64,000 nt of DNA from Smittia aterrima (Eukaryota; Arthropoda; Insecta; Diptera; Chironomidae), in assembly GCA_033063855.1 (NCBI GenBank), contig CP093830.1, forward strand, positions 2,046,854 through 2,110,853, given 5' to 3'. The translations under genes and the position numbers were made by a program. Positions 46,690 through 60,582 of the stretch are shown here, one piece after another (within the stretch, counting starts at the first letter, position 1; every line of letters starts with the position of its first letter). The notes below the pieces were generated by a model. That model saw only the letters and a program-made list of their open reading frames with translations. It searched no databases and was not told where the DNA came from.

Positions 46690-49600
46690 CTAATAAAACG
46701 ACTATTCTTTATTTTTTTGTCTAACATTTTAATTTTGCTCTTTTAAATCGAACCAACACATTACATATTCTTTAGTTATATATTTTTGTTATTTTTCTTT
46801 TAGTTTTCTTCTGTCAAATAATTTTTTTTTCTTCATTACTTTGTTGTTTTAATTTTATTCCTTTCATCCTCATTTTTTTTTTGTTTTTCATTTAAAAGTA
46901 GTCTTTGTCTATTTATAGTTTTTCCTTCAGCTTCATCGTTAATAATAATGTCTGTATGTCTGTATGTGTGACGCGACTGACTTCTTTCTCTTTCTAATTC
47001 GTTTCTTTCGCAATCTTTTCTCCTTCAATCAGGATATCTCTATTCATTTAATTAACATTGTTTTTTTTATTTCAACTTCATTCCAGACCTGACTAGCCAA
47101 CTTCATTTGCTGATGTTTGTCAAGGATTGAAAATCTTTTCCTATTTTTTTTTTAATTTTATTTAGTTTCTGCTATCTGCCCATTCAATAATGTTTTTTTT
47201 ATTAAAGAATTTTCTTGTTCTTAAGGTTAGATTTTTTTTCTTGCTTGCTTAACTCATTCACACCTTAAAGTACAATAAGTTGATTAAGATTCTTTTTAAT
47301 GGGATTTTTAAATAACTTCTTCTTAGGTAGTTTCTTCTGGCGCTAGTTTCTTCTTTTTTGGCAGAATCTATTGGCAAATTGTTTTTCTTTCACTATCAAA
47401 ACAGCGGAAATCAAAATTTTCTTTATCTTTCTGTTCACTTGGAAATTAGTCGTAACTAGAAATGAATGCTCGTCGATTTAGACTTTTTATTCTATCGTAA
47501 CTTTAATGTTTTTCTTTCAGTTAACAGTTTTACATTCATACATTCTTCAGTGTATTTTAGTGTTTTGTGGCTTACGTTTAAATGTTTTCTTCCACTTTCA
47601 ATGTTTTTTTTTTCAATCAATATTTGTGTCGGCCAAGAATTTTCCATCCTTTCAGCATTGCTCAGCGTTTAGCAAGTGTCGGTTTTGGGTTCAAAACAGA
47701 CGCAGGCTTTCACGGGAGCTTTTTCTTGCTCGTCTTCGAGATGAACTCAAGAAGTTTTCTTTCCTCAAACCAAAAATATTTCATCTATCATTCTTCGAGT
47801 GAACATTTAAGTATAGCAAAGCTGTGCGGCTTTGCCAAGAGTGTCGAGGGCTTTACTTTCGTAAATCTTTCTTCCCTTTTTTGTCAACGACTCTTTCTCA
47901 ATTTTTTAAAAACTGTGTCCTTCTCTATTTTAAAGAGTTTTTTTTTCTTGTTTTAGTTCATAAGCTTCATGTAATTATTCTCATGTTCGTCACTTTTCAA
48001 CTTCTTGTTTTCATCTCCATGTAAAGTGTTGTTAATAAAACTTAGAAAAATATACAAATTCTTTAAGAATTGTTCGTCAAGACAATATAAAAAGATATCA
48101 TCTCTCCAACGCTGCTTACGTTTTGTTGCTCAAAATTATTGCAGCATTTTTTTTTTCGTTGGTTTTAACATTTTTTTTTATTGCAATTGTGTGCTTTCTT
48201 CAAATATTCTTCCTCGGGACTGGTTTCTTTTTTCTTTTTTGGCGAGAGAGATAGAACTCGATTCTTGCATGAACTTTTCTTTCTGTGGCTTTCACTTTTT
48301 AGATTCGTTTGTGACTAAATAGTTAATGAACAAAGCAATTATCCTGGCGAACCTTGTCACCATTTTTATTGTTAATCTCTCAAAAAACTACTTCTCCAAT
48401 GTTGCTGAGGGAAATTTTCATCATTTTTTTTTTGTTTTGATTCTTCAGTTTTATTACTCATATAACATTCAATGTTTAACTTTATTTCTTAATTTTCATT
48501 TTCATGTTCAATTTTTTTTCTTCCACTTTCTTCCATCATTTTAATTTCCTCGAATTTTAATTTTATTAACACTTACGACTTACGATACAACAACATGTAA
48601 CAAAGTTTTATTTCCATCTTCCCACCGTTAATTATTTTATTCTTCTGCTTTCAACATGTTTCTTTAAAAATAAAAATACTGTTTCTAGTTGTTTTGTTGT
48701 TGTTAAAACTCATCTTATTTTTTTTTTCTTTGGCCGCTACTGTTTCAATTTATTTCAAAAAGGAAGGAGCTAAGGGTTAGAAAGTGTTTTTCTTAAATAT
48801 TCTCTGTAAATTATATATCGCGGTGTATGTTAAAGTGGAAAGCGTTCAGAAATTTTAAAAGCTCAGACAAATTCATTCCTGTCAACATCAATCAATTTAT
48901 GTCGGTGCATTCGCATTTGATTGCGTGATTTATGAACGCTTCCCCTTCTTGTTTGTGCAGATTTCATAACAGTTTACGATCGAAGAGAGAAAACGTCGAA
49001 CTGTAGAGGGAAAAGCATATTTTCTGAAGAACTTCGTATGACACTTAGAGACACAATTATTCGGTTCGTTAATTTCTCTTATCATCCAAACGTTTTTTGA
49101 CGCGACACTCGAAACTTTACTTTAAGTTCCTCAATAAACGATTTTGGACCGCGTGCGTTTATTCCTTCTCTCATTTGTTTTAAATTTCTAATAAAATTAC
49201 AAATTTCTCTTCGACCCTCGAAGGGCAAAGAGAAATGATTTCTTTCCTTACTCAATAACATTTTCTAAATGATCTTCATTAATGTTCATTCAATAAGAAT
49301 ATGTTAGAACTAGATTTCATTACGCCTAGAGATATTTTTCTGTTTCATTATAATTATGTTTTTTTTTTAAAAAGTGTTTTATTCAGTTTTTTTTTTCGAT
49401 TAAATATTACTATGTGCGTTATATCTGCCACTCTTTGTCGTCGGCGGGTTGGTAGGGGAGGAGGAAACACGACGTGTCTTCTCAGTACTTCTACTGAATT
49501 ATTCCCAACGCAACGCGCGACACACGAACAACTTTTCCCTTTCTAATTTCTTTCGTCGTGGTGACGTTGAATTATCTCAATTTTCTGTCTGCGATTTGCC

Positions 49601-52600
49601 ATGTGATAGATAACAAAGGAGAGTCACAAAGGGAAAAGTTTTCATCGCCCGGCTTTGCACATCCTCGCATAGGCAAGCGCTCAGATTCGTTCATTGACAA
49701 ACTGAGAATGAGTCGAATCATTTTTTTTTTGTTTTATTCTATTAATTAGATTTCTGACATTTCTTTCATCGTCAAAGAGTTTCATGTGCATTTTAATAAG
49801 TTTTAATAAATGTGCGTGTGAGGAAAAAGTGAAAAGAGAGAAGAATTTGTGAGCTTTTTGAAAAAGTTTTGCGCTTGATTCGATTAAAAGTTTTTTCTTC
49901 GCTTGGTGTTTTTCCTATAAAATATTTTTTTTTGTTTGGGAAATGAAAGCGTGATTGGTGTTTTAGAAATAGAAACATAGAAGTTTAATTATTGGATTCG
50001 TCAGTCAACTCTTCTGCGGAGTCTTTTAACAAACGACGCTTGACGTGTAACTTTCGAGATCCAACTGCGAGCGGAAATAAGAATTTTTCGATCTAACATT
50101 TCGCGAGTTTAAAACCAGAAAACAATCAGATTTCTTTTGTCTCTATGATCCAGGCAACTATTCATGTTAACTATTTTAACACACATCATAAAATATGTTT
50201 AAGTGTTTCCTTCTTCTTCTTGGTGATACAAAAAGTTACAACAATCAATTTTAAACATTTAATCGAAATGAGACTTAACCTGACTATACATCGGTGACAC
50301 ACTTCTCATTTTATTTTTTTTTCGCATAATCAAAGTTTCCTTGCCATCTTTCGAATTTAAATTTATAGAAATATTGCGTTTGGTTCATGATTTTAAGGCC
50401 TAATATATAATGAATTAAAGTTACGATCATCGAACTTTTCCTTCACTTTGCAAACAAAAGAAAAAAGGATTTTTTTTGTTGTTGTTGAATTCATGATCGG
50501 ACGAAATCATTTTCTGAATTGAATGATTTGATTTTTGACAAGCAACTGAATTTCATCGACTTTCAATTTCTTAAAATGCACATTAAACTTTTTGCTCAAT
50601 GTGAATCTCCATGGTTTGAACTAATTTACTATTATCGGCTTCGAACAAAATTAACTTTTGCTGTATTGCATTGAATTTAATGGAATCGACCACAACGAGA
50701 GCTTTGCAGCTTTCATGGTAAAGTTTTAAATTTTTTCTTTTGTGTGTTCTGATGTTCTCTTTCCTTTTTCGACTAATGAGTAATTGGGATTCACAAAGGA
50801 AACCTTTTTTTTTTCGTGGCGGCTGTGATCTATTCTGTATCAACATTTGTCTGCTATTTTGAGAATAAATTTTAAAGTTTATTTTCAGCATTCATTCCTA
50901 AATCGAAATTTCATTCAGTTTTTATAAAGTTATCACTCTAAATAAATTCTTTGCATTTCTATTACCCAATCGAATGCATTTGATGGCTGCTACAATTAAT
51001 TATTATTCTTTTTTCCTGTCGCGTTAACTATTTTAGATGTTTAGAGATGCGCTTTCCAAATGAAGTTAATAAGAGAACAAGGAGAAGAGTTTCATGAAGT
51101 TGATCGAAAAACTTTATGTTGAAACCCCTTTCACAAGTCTTTCGATAAGTTCATGAATGATGGCTTGAATTTTAAGTATGATCTTTTGACTTTTTCCATC
51201 GTCCCTCAATGTTACAACTCAATTCCCTTGACGATCAAATGAAATTTCTCATACGTTATGCAAGATCTCTCCTTCCTGAGTTGAACGTAACGAGAAATCG
51301 AAACTTAAACTTGCAGTTCAACGCAAAATCAAAGAAATTTTTCATTCGCTTTCCATCTGTATTGATTTCTTTGATTTATCTAAGTTGCCTTAACGAAAAT
51401 CGTTTAATCTTTACTCGTTAGTCATTAGATATAAATTGTCTACGTTTTTTTTTCTCCTACAAACATGAACTCTAGCAAATTTATCTAAACTTCCTTCTTT
51501 CTTTCTTTGTTAAAGTGATTTCTTTTTAAAAATGTTGATTCGCGATAATTGGAAAAGTGTTATTAACTCAATTTTATGTTTTTATTTTGCTCTGGTCACG
51601 TGCGTTTGCGGGAAATCTCTTTTTTTTTGTGTTTTCCTTAAATTGGCAGTTTTAATGGATTAAGTTCTCATTCTTTCGTTAAACCTCTCCCCCTCTCTTT
51701 TAATTTATCTTTTCATCCGACAATTATTAAATTAAATTTCATTCGATAGAAAAGTGCATGGAGGAAGCGAACAATGCAGTTTTATATGAGAATTTAGGTC
51801 AGATTCGAAAAGCATTGACCTATTTCTCTCGTCGCTTCCCATTTTCCACAAAAAATAAAACTGAGCACAAATGAAAAATTTAAAACTTGAGAAAAGTTTT
51901 GAAATATTCACCTTAACCAGGTCGATTGAATTAAACTGAAATGTTTTAAGCGAAAAATCATTAAATTTATGTATTCGCCTTACAACCAGCGTCTCTAGCT
52001 TCACAGAAGCTTTTCCCGATAGAGGAGAACGAGAAAAAAAAATATGAGTGGAAGAAAACTTTATTTTGCGTGGGTGGATGTTCGCTGATATTGAGATTTC
52101 TTTTTTCTCTCTTTTTTGGATGCTTCATATAAAATCTCCTTTATTACATTTTGCCCTCATTCTCCTGCTTCTCCTTCCCCCCTATCTCCTCTCGAAATGA
52201 AAAGACGAAGAAAATGTAAAAACTTTCGTAGAACTCGGTTAGTTTCTTTTTTCTTTCGCCCGCCTTTTGCTAAAGTTTGAGATGAATCTTCATCGGATAC
52301 TTTTTGAAACGCGAGGGAGGATAAAAAAAAAAGATTCGACATCCTCGATGTCGTTGTCGTATTGCAATGCAGTTCCCATCGTTCACATGCAGTCATATGT
52401 TTCGGGCATGACGAAAGTTTCTTCTTTCGGGAAAGACATTCGCACGCATATCAACGACATTTTAAGATGGAGAGAAAGGGAGTGAGAGAGAGAGTGAGAA
52501 GAGAAGCAAACGAATTTCCCAGGATATTTAAGCTCTTACATAACACGTCGTTCGTTCTCCAAAAAAAACGAAAAATCCTTCCATTGATTCCATTAATCAT

Positions 52601-53919
52601 ACGACTTTTCACTCACATTATCAACGCGCTTTTATTCATGAGTCGACGACGTTCCTCGCTGTCGAAATTACTGATTTGATAACAGCTTCTTATTGCTTGA
52701 AACCTTCTTAAGACTTTCGACTAGTGGAGATTCCGCAGTGAAGCGACGGGAAAGCTTGTGATCAGACACAATTTTTGAAATGTTTCCGCTGTGTCATTTT
52801 TCTCGTTCGCAAGATTATGTAAGTTGCCTTCCTACTTTTTCGTTTCGGGGCGCAAGTTGAGAGAGAGAGAGGAAAAGCCCATTTGCTTGTGCTTGTGTGT
52901 GGGCGAGAAAGGAAAGAGAAAAAAGAGAGAAAATCGTGTGTTCTTTCATTTTCAATGATTTTCTATATCGCTTTGCTCGTGGGTGGCGAAACGAGCTTTT
53001 TTCCTGCTTTCGTTTCGAAATCATCGAGTTCATGCTTTTCGAAACTTCTTTGAGAAACGCTTTGAAAACCCGAAATTAAACGGAAACATTTTAACAATAA
53101 AACACTGCGCGTGGTGATGAATGAAGCTTGAATCGAGAGAGGGAGAGAACGTTTTGCCGTTGTCGTCCATTGTAATGACACACGAGCTGACTTTAATCCC
53201 GCAATTTTTCATGCTACTAGTGTTTAGTCAATGATTAATTAACAGCAATTTTTGTTTAAATTGACGGACTAATTATCTTCTTCATTTTTCCGAGAAGAGC
53301 AAAAGAAAAAAACATTTCCACAGTTTCCCCTCCTTTCTATTTAATTTTAACATTTCCCTTTGGTTATTCTAATTTTTACTTAATTTTCACTTTGTTCATT
53401 CATTATTTGCACTCGTAAAAACTTAACTATGAACATTTTTTTTAATAAGATTCACCTAAGATTCGAAAAGTTTTCTTCCGTGCGATTTAAACACCAAAAA
53501 ATTTTCATAAAATTGTTTTTCTCTCATATTTTCACTCAAAGTGTCCGTGACTTTGATTACTTTTACTTTTCGTCTGTTTATTTTTTTCCACACAAATTTT
53601 CATCTTTCACTTTAAATTTTCTCTTTTTTTTATATTTCGGGGTTTCCTTGCTCGCCTTCCTGTTTGATCGTGGCACTGCTCACAAATCGACCACAGCCGG
53701 TGTTAAAATTCTTTACACTTTTGATTGATTGAAAGTGGTGCTTGAATAGTCCGCAGTCGACGAGCGCGTGCGCGATTCATCGAGAGAATCTCCTCTGGCT
53801 GTTGTTTTTGTGTCGTTGCTTCTTGGTATTTTTTTTTATATTTTTTTTTTCTCGGGAAAAGATTGAATGGCATCGTGTTCTTTCACGCCTTTCATCTCTT
53901 TCTCGAAGAGGATTTAAAA
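46690..53919 (-). other. Long T-rich (+) region, candidate 3' UTR of the NLF-1 gene
   Basis: About 7.2 kb with strong strand asymmetry: long T runs on the plus strand, A runs on the minus strand. It starts abruptly at the NLF-1 stop codon and fades near 46690. Minus-strand AATAAA lies in the TTCTTTATTTTT stretch near 46707-46716. No coding ORF is convincing; the plus-strand ORFs are Phe/Leu/Ser-rich translations of T runs. Neuronal insect genes often have multi-kilobase 3' UTRs, so this is a reasonable reading. A plus-strand noncoding RNA is the alternative. Confidence 0.4.
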
Positions 53920-56900
53920 CTATAACCCGTTGACCACTTGGACCAAAACTTTACTCCAAACGCTTGCCGATATTAAATTCCAAACGAGAGTCGTCCAATG
54001 GCTCTGTAGCGTTGTAATATAATCGAGCGGTAAAATTAGGTTTAGACAGGTGAGTAGGTAAGTTATTAAGACTGATATCGATGACGCAATGGATGATGAC
54101 GGCAGAGTGTGGCGGAGAGACGTGGCGCTTGAGGCAGCTTGCGCTTGTGATATTGAACATTGCTGTGTTGACTGCGTGATATTCGGGAGGGCGGGGCATA
54201 TCATGTCGCTTTCATCGGGCATATTGCTGCAATCGTTAAGAACGTATGAGCCGTCATCGAGCCTGACGTAGAGATTTGGCGTTAGATTGACTTTTTCTTT
54301 TGACTGAGTGCGATTTGTTGAATTGTTTGGTGTGATGGCAGTATGGTTATTGATGAAGATCGTTTCGCATGAACTGCTGCACAATCCATCACCATTGGCG
54401 CAATATTCGTAACAGCATCCTGCTGGACCGTTGTTTGACTTGAACAGTTGAGTTCCTGTTTCATCAATGTTCGGATCTAAAAAGTGAAAAATCGTGAAGG
54501 TGACATTAAGGAGAGAGACGAAAAATTGGGTCATGGATCAACGAGAGATTGTTGCAGCGTTTGTCAGGCTCAGCAGAATCTCGTTGACAGATCTCAAATC
54601 TCAAATTAAACAGCAGCGTAAACACTTACCGAGACAGAGAAACGTTGGCTCGCCTGCATATTGTGTTGGATACGCTGGTGCACGGTCGGCGGGCAGCATG
54701 TATGGACATTTTTGTTCAACCGTTTGACAAACGCTCAAGCATGGCCGTATTCGAATTCGCTTCTGTTCAAGTCGAACTTTTCTACGCGATCTAAAAAGAG
54801 GAAGAATTTGAAATATTTGCGTGATGAGTCGGCGGATCTTTCTTCAAATATATTTATATCTCGCAATCTCTGCATTTTGCTGACTCTTTATTCTTTCACT
54901 CACCGTTTTATTTCATTCGAGCCTTCTAAACTGTGTGTTTGCTTGAACATTTTTTGTGCTTTATTATCGATATTGTTCATTAAATTCGAGTTCGATAGTG
55001 CAGCATCTGTATCGAAGAGCGAGACCGGCTCAGGATCCGTTTTTATGTCGTTTCGTGTCGTGAAGTACGGAATGAATGTACTACAAACCCATCGGCGATA
55101 CGTTTCCTGTGTGAGATAGAGATAGAGAGTTAGAGAAGACAACAAAGACAAAATTGAATGAGATTGAATCAACATCGATTAATAAAAAACAATTTCGCTG
55201 GGCTATTGAACCGGAAAACAATAAATTAAAAGATTCTTCCCTCTTCCCTCCCTTTCCACCCACATTTGCTGCGCTTTCAATCTCTCGTGCTACTTAATTA
55301 GCAACCAATTTGCGAGATAGAGGTCGACGGGTGGTTGCGCTGTGAATTTTCTAGGCTTTTTCTAGAAAACAAAGTCTTAATGGACTCTGAATTATTTGTA
55401 ACGTCGAATTCATTCATCCCACCGATGAATAATGAAACAACGATTCAGGGAAAATTAGTTCAGCTTTATGTTTGACTCCTGTCTAATGCTATCCGACTGT
55501 CTGGATTAAATTACAATTTGCAATTCTCATGAGTTTCGTGATTGATTCATTTGATGTTGTGAGCTTTCCCTGAGCCATCACATTAAACATTTTAGTGGCC
55601 TTGTCCCACTAAAACCTGGGGAGATTGCTTTATTAACACAGCCAACTATCATCCAACCCTGAAAGCATCAAAAACCTTTACATCAGTTTTAATTGCTTCA
55701 TTCGACGACATAAACGTTCCATAAATTCATGAAACAAAGAAGATTTAATTACAGCTAAATTTTCAAGTAATTTTCCATTCATTTCTTCTCTAGTGTCGAT
55801 CGTGTCGATATATAACCATCGTAAAGTGGTAATTTAGGGTTGTCTTTTTAAGCACATAATGTGAAGCTCACTCTCTCATCGCTTTCCACCTACAGTCGCA
55901 TCACATTTACAGCTTTTCACATTTTTTTTTCTTTCGCTTTCAATGTTCGTCGTAATAAAAATAAAAAAATCCAGCACATACAGTCAATAATCGATTTCTC
56001 ATCGCATAATATCGAAATGGTGATGGGTGAAAAAAGGATGGGAGCTGGGAAGAGATAACAGCGTTAGTCTGAAACTAGCGATTGTAAGAAGACGGAAGTG
56101 TGTGTCTTCTTATGTAACAGATGAGCGAGAGCTGGGAAAAGGAAGAACATTTATTGGAAAGATTTTTTTTTTAAAATTAAATTTTCATTGGAAACAGCTT
56201 CTACTAATGTCATCTGACGAGGGAATTTGTCTCATGCGGTGGATTGAAAATTATAATCCGTTTATCGAGCAACAAATCGTTGATAACTTTCTTCAAGGCG
56301 AAAGCTTTCTGCAACATGAAAATTCAATCAGTGCAATGTTAAAGGCATTCTGATGGTTTTGACGCTTGTCAAGTGGTCACGTGTTGGAGAATTGTTATGA
56401 AACGTGATGTTCGATTGAGATTTATTTGTACGAAGCATGCAATACGCATTGTCAAATTTACTGAAGATTTTGTTGGGGAAGCCGAGAAAATTCCGAAGGT
56501 TTAAGTGCTCACGTAATATTAGAGAAGGATAAAGCTTATTTCAAGTCAAAAGCAGAGCTTAACCGCAATTTGCAAACACCTTTGACATTTCGTTTGTTCT
56601 TCGTGCCTCGAAAGCTTTTAGACAAGCGACGAGGAAAAAAAATGCAATTCAGCTAACCTCCTGATTGAAATTGCTGAAATCAGATTTTCTTTAGAAAACT
56701 TTTAAAAAAGCATCGTCGATGAAAATTATTTTCATCAATAAAATCAAGCTCTAAGCTTTTCAAACAAAAAAATTCTCGAGCATTCCTCATTTTTTAATGC
56801 ACATCTCTAAATGAAATCTCAATGCACATACGACGAGCTAGCCAAAATTGAATCAGATACATCGGGAAGAGTGGAAATATTTAATTTTATTTCTATTCAC

Positions 56901-59900
56901 AAAAGAAAAACCTTTTGAAATGTGGGAGAATGAAGATTACATGGAATTGACATTTAGGTTGTCAAGAAATTCGAGCTGGGAATGTTCTCGACTTTCTCCC
57001 CACTCGCTATCTCTTCTCATAATTAATTCAAAAACTTTATAGCGGTTTTTAGGCGGAGGCAAATTTCCGTTTATGGCTCTGCGAAACAATTCTCCGTGCA
57101 CTTCAAAACAATTAAACTTGTTTACTGTTCCTTCGTTCATGGCGGATGGAAATGAGAAAAGAAATAACTTTAATGGAGCTTTTCCTGTCTTGTATCGTCA
57201 TTGATTCTTCTGCATGATGATAATTACGAAAAAGGAAATTTAAATCGGAGTGTAATTCAATGATTATGACACAACTGGCAGGAATCATTGATGATCGCAA
57301 ATACAGAAAATTGCGAGAAGCTTTTTCGATTTCATGTTGATGAAGAGACTTTCTTCGTTTTTCATTGAAAAGAAATATTTTTCGTGCATGCGCCTGAGTC
57401 GAGTAGCGTGCAGAAAATTTACAGCGAGTTTTTGGAAGAGAAATTTACTCATACACACACAAGAGCGAGCAGCCGAGAGAGTTTTCCGGGAGGGCAAAAG
57501 TTCACTTTGGCTTCGATTTACATTCACAATCATGGTTGGGGAAGATGCGAGGATTTTCACTGAACAAATAAAACGACAAATTTTTACGGATTGAGAATTA
57601 TTTTCACCTAATTTTCCTTCCGTAGTCTCTTTTGAAAAAGCTAAAATAAATTTCAGTTTTCGAGTCTTCTGGACTTTATCATTCTCTGAAATTCTTTATT
57701 GACTATCGAAGAACATTAATTTGCATGGGATCCTCATTGAAACTACGTGACCTCCATCTATTTATTATCTTTCTGTTCATCTCTGATTGCTCAAGGGAGA
57801 TCGATACTTTAAAACTTTGCCGGATGGAAAGGTCATTGGAAATATAGAAGGTCATCATTAGGCTTGAAATGGATATGTGAATACGATCACTAATTGCGAA
57901 GGCGATTAAAAGTGGAGTTGACATACATTTAAGCTAAATTCATCCGTTTCCATGGGTTCGTGTTATAGAAACTCTTTCATTCATCAATAAACTTTGTAAT
58001 CAATCGAACTGTGTTGTGTAAGTTCATCGATTTTATATTTGTAAACATAATTAATGAGCTCAATTAAGAGGGAATAACTTTTCTCCTTTTGTTTACCGTT
58101 GTTCACGGTTAATTGGAGAAAATGATTTTTAATCAGCTCTGGAAAGCTTCGCTAAAGCCTGGTCTCACTTTCCTCAAAAGTAAGCTCAAGCTCATTCAAA
58201 ATTATGATCGGCTTAAGTTGTCATTTTACGTAAGCTCAGCGCCCATTTCAGTGCAACAGATTTCCTCAAACGCCCTCTACTTCAACATCCTTCAGGAAGG
58301 ATTTCCCTAAGCGCAATTTTGCGGAATAAATCCTCTCCGTGAACTTTATTTATTTTATGATGGAAGGAAGACGCAACTCGATTGATGAAGTTAAAGAAGG
58401 AAATAAGAGAAAGCGAAGGAAACTTTTCAATCTTACAATAAATATCACAGTTCTCCATCATCATGTGTACACACATGAACTCGCTGGTGTGGGAGTCGAG
58501 AGGCAAAGCAAGGCAAGAGTTGGAGAACAAAAACATTTGGAATGATAATTGAATTTGATGACAATATATGTCCTCAACCATTTTACATAATTTTGCGTAC
58601 AACTCTTTGCGAAGCAATCTCTACTCGGAATTCCCCCAACGGGCTTTGAGCTCACAAATCTCTCAAACATTATTATTAGACGATCCTCCATCAAATGAAA
58701 AATCTCTCATCACGTTTTCTTTTCTCTGCACTTTCAAGCCAGAAGCATTTTTGCCTTTCTCACTAAACGAACGAGACCCGAAACCATACCAACCAATTAT
58801 TTTTAAATGTGACACAAGCATAATGGCTCGCAATCAAGTAACAAAAACACTTCTCATACACACACACAAACACACACACATACGAGTCATGGTCGAGTGG
58901 TGGAAGGAGAAGATTGAAATGCTCAAGAGTTCTTTCTGAGAAGAACAAAGTGCATTTGAATAACGAGTTTTCTAGTGAGACGACCACAACTTCGAGTCGT
59001 AAGAGACGTCGAAAGAGTTTTAATATTCAAGCATCATCAAGCTTGAAAGTTCTTGTCTCTTTTCTCTATGTCACATTGCTGATGATGATAAAACTGAGAA
59101 AAACACAGACTGAGTCAACTTTCGATTCTAGAAGTGATTGTTTCAGATCTCTTGGGACATCAAAAGCCTATTCAGACTGTCTCTGATGATTAATCAAAGT
59201 TTCTTTCAACGACGAGACAAAAAGAGATTAGTTTTGTGATTCAAAGAAGTTTCTGGAAAATGCATAGAGAAACTTTCGAAATAAAACTTTTCTGCAAATC
59301 TCAATTTTGTATTTTGAGAGACAGAAGCGAGAAACGAGAAAAATTTAAAGCCTCGAATATAAAGAAATTCCGACTCGCTTGCCGACGTATTAACGCTTTA
59401 GAAAACTTAATTTAACATTGAGACTCGAATTCTGCTAAATAAATATTTTTCCACTGAGAGTTGCCGAAGCTATTAAACGATAGGTTTGCTTTGCTAAATG
59501 TTATTTCAAGTGAAAACTTTTTCAGTCTCTCGCATGCTTCACTAATTTCATTCCCGAAACACGAGAAAAATAAAATTGATCCAATAAAAAAGGTTTTTCT
59601 GCAGATATTTATTTGCTTTTTATTTCGGATAGATGCGTAGAAGTTTTATTCGCTTTTTAAGGTGACCTACTTTCGAAGCGTTTACATAATACAGCAAAAG
59701 CAAAAAAAAGAGTTTCATTCGAACCGAAGACAATTTCCAGTGAACCGAAAGAAAATGCAGCAGAAAATAATGGGAAAATCTATTTTTGAGTTCACCCAGT
59801 CAATATCGTTCAACGTTTTGCAAGATTCATTCCCCAACGAGATGGGGATCGACATAAAAAATGGTGAAAATTCAATTAAATTCACGACACTTCCCAGCAC

Positions 59901-60582
59901 GCCAATTACGCGATGGGCTTTGACGGTGTAAAGTAATAAACAATTGAGGATCCCTCGAGACGGAGGAGACCTCAAAGTGTCAAAGCTTAATAGAAAGGGT
60001 TCAATCAATAAATCTACTCACTTTGCAATCGCCACAATGATGAATCAACGAATATCGATGGCCACAGTCGTATCTAACTAAAATTTCCATAAATTCACAC
60101 GTGATACGAGCTGCAAGTGAATCTGCTTCCTCCAGATCAGTGAGTCGTCTTACGCAGCCAGCACCACCGTTAAGCACATCAAAATACGCCTCATTGTGCA
60201 ATGCACTTAAAACATCACGCTCACAGCAATGTCTTAAACGTATTGATTTCAATTTGGTCTCAATATCACTTGATGATTTTTTACAGATTTGTGATGGACT
60301 ATATTCATCATTATCGCCCAAGTAGTCAAGGCACTGTCGATTTTCATTTAACCGCTTCTCCATATTTATACCATTATTATTTTTATTATTATTTGATTTA
60401 CTACTAAAATTATTATTGTTTATATTATTAGTATTTTTATTATTATCCTTATTAGTTTTTACTGAATTTTGATTATAACGGCCATTTACATGATATTTGT
60501 TGTGACAGGATTGTGGGCACTGCGGCGGTCCTGGGCCTTCATCTATCCAAGCTACTGGCAGTGTACCAGCTGAGCATGAACC
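53920..60582 (-). CDS. Nlf-1: NALCN channel auxiliary protein NLF-1/FAM155 (5' end outside or unseen)
   Basis: ER/membrane protein that folds and delivers the sodium-leak channel NALCN (narrow abdomen in flies), which sets neuronal resting potential. Exons 60022-60582, 54904-55106, 54630-54790 and 53920-54476, phases 0, 2 and 1, give 493 residues of the C-terminal part. Family landmarks are the spaced cysteines: CPQSC; CCERD and GCVRRLT; then Tyr-Asp-Cys-Gly-His-Arg-Tyr-Ser and HHCGDCK joined to ETYRRWVCS; then CLSVCQTVEQKCPYMLPAD; QYAGEPTFLC; and GPAGCCYEYC. A hydrophobic segment lies near the end. An Asn/Lys-rich insert encoded by AAT repeats sits in the first exon (about 60365-60475). The first exon starts at an acceptor, so upstream exons with the start codon are missing; none was found to 64000. 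The intron 55107-60021 is 4.9 kb. Confidence 0.88.
55107..60021 (-). other. Large intron of the NLF-1 gene
   Basis: 4.9 kb without a supported gene. It contains an AC-rich microsatellite at about 58857-58881. The remaining ORFs are short and show no family resemblance. Confidence 0.6.
58857..58881 (+). repeat. (AC)n microsatellite
   Basis: Interrupted run of AC units (one AA interruption) inside the NLF-1 intron. Confidence 0.85.

Noticed and set aside
47466..48544. Phe-rich plus-strand ORFs resembling membrane proteins
   Set aside because: They are translations of T runs (TTT, TTC, CTT) in the asymmetric region, overlapping in several frames.
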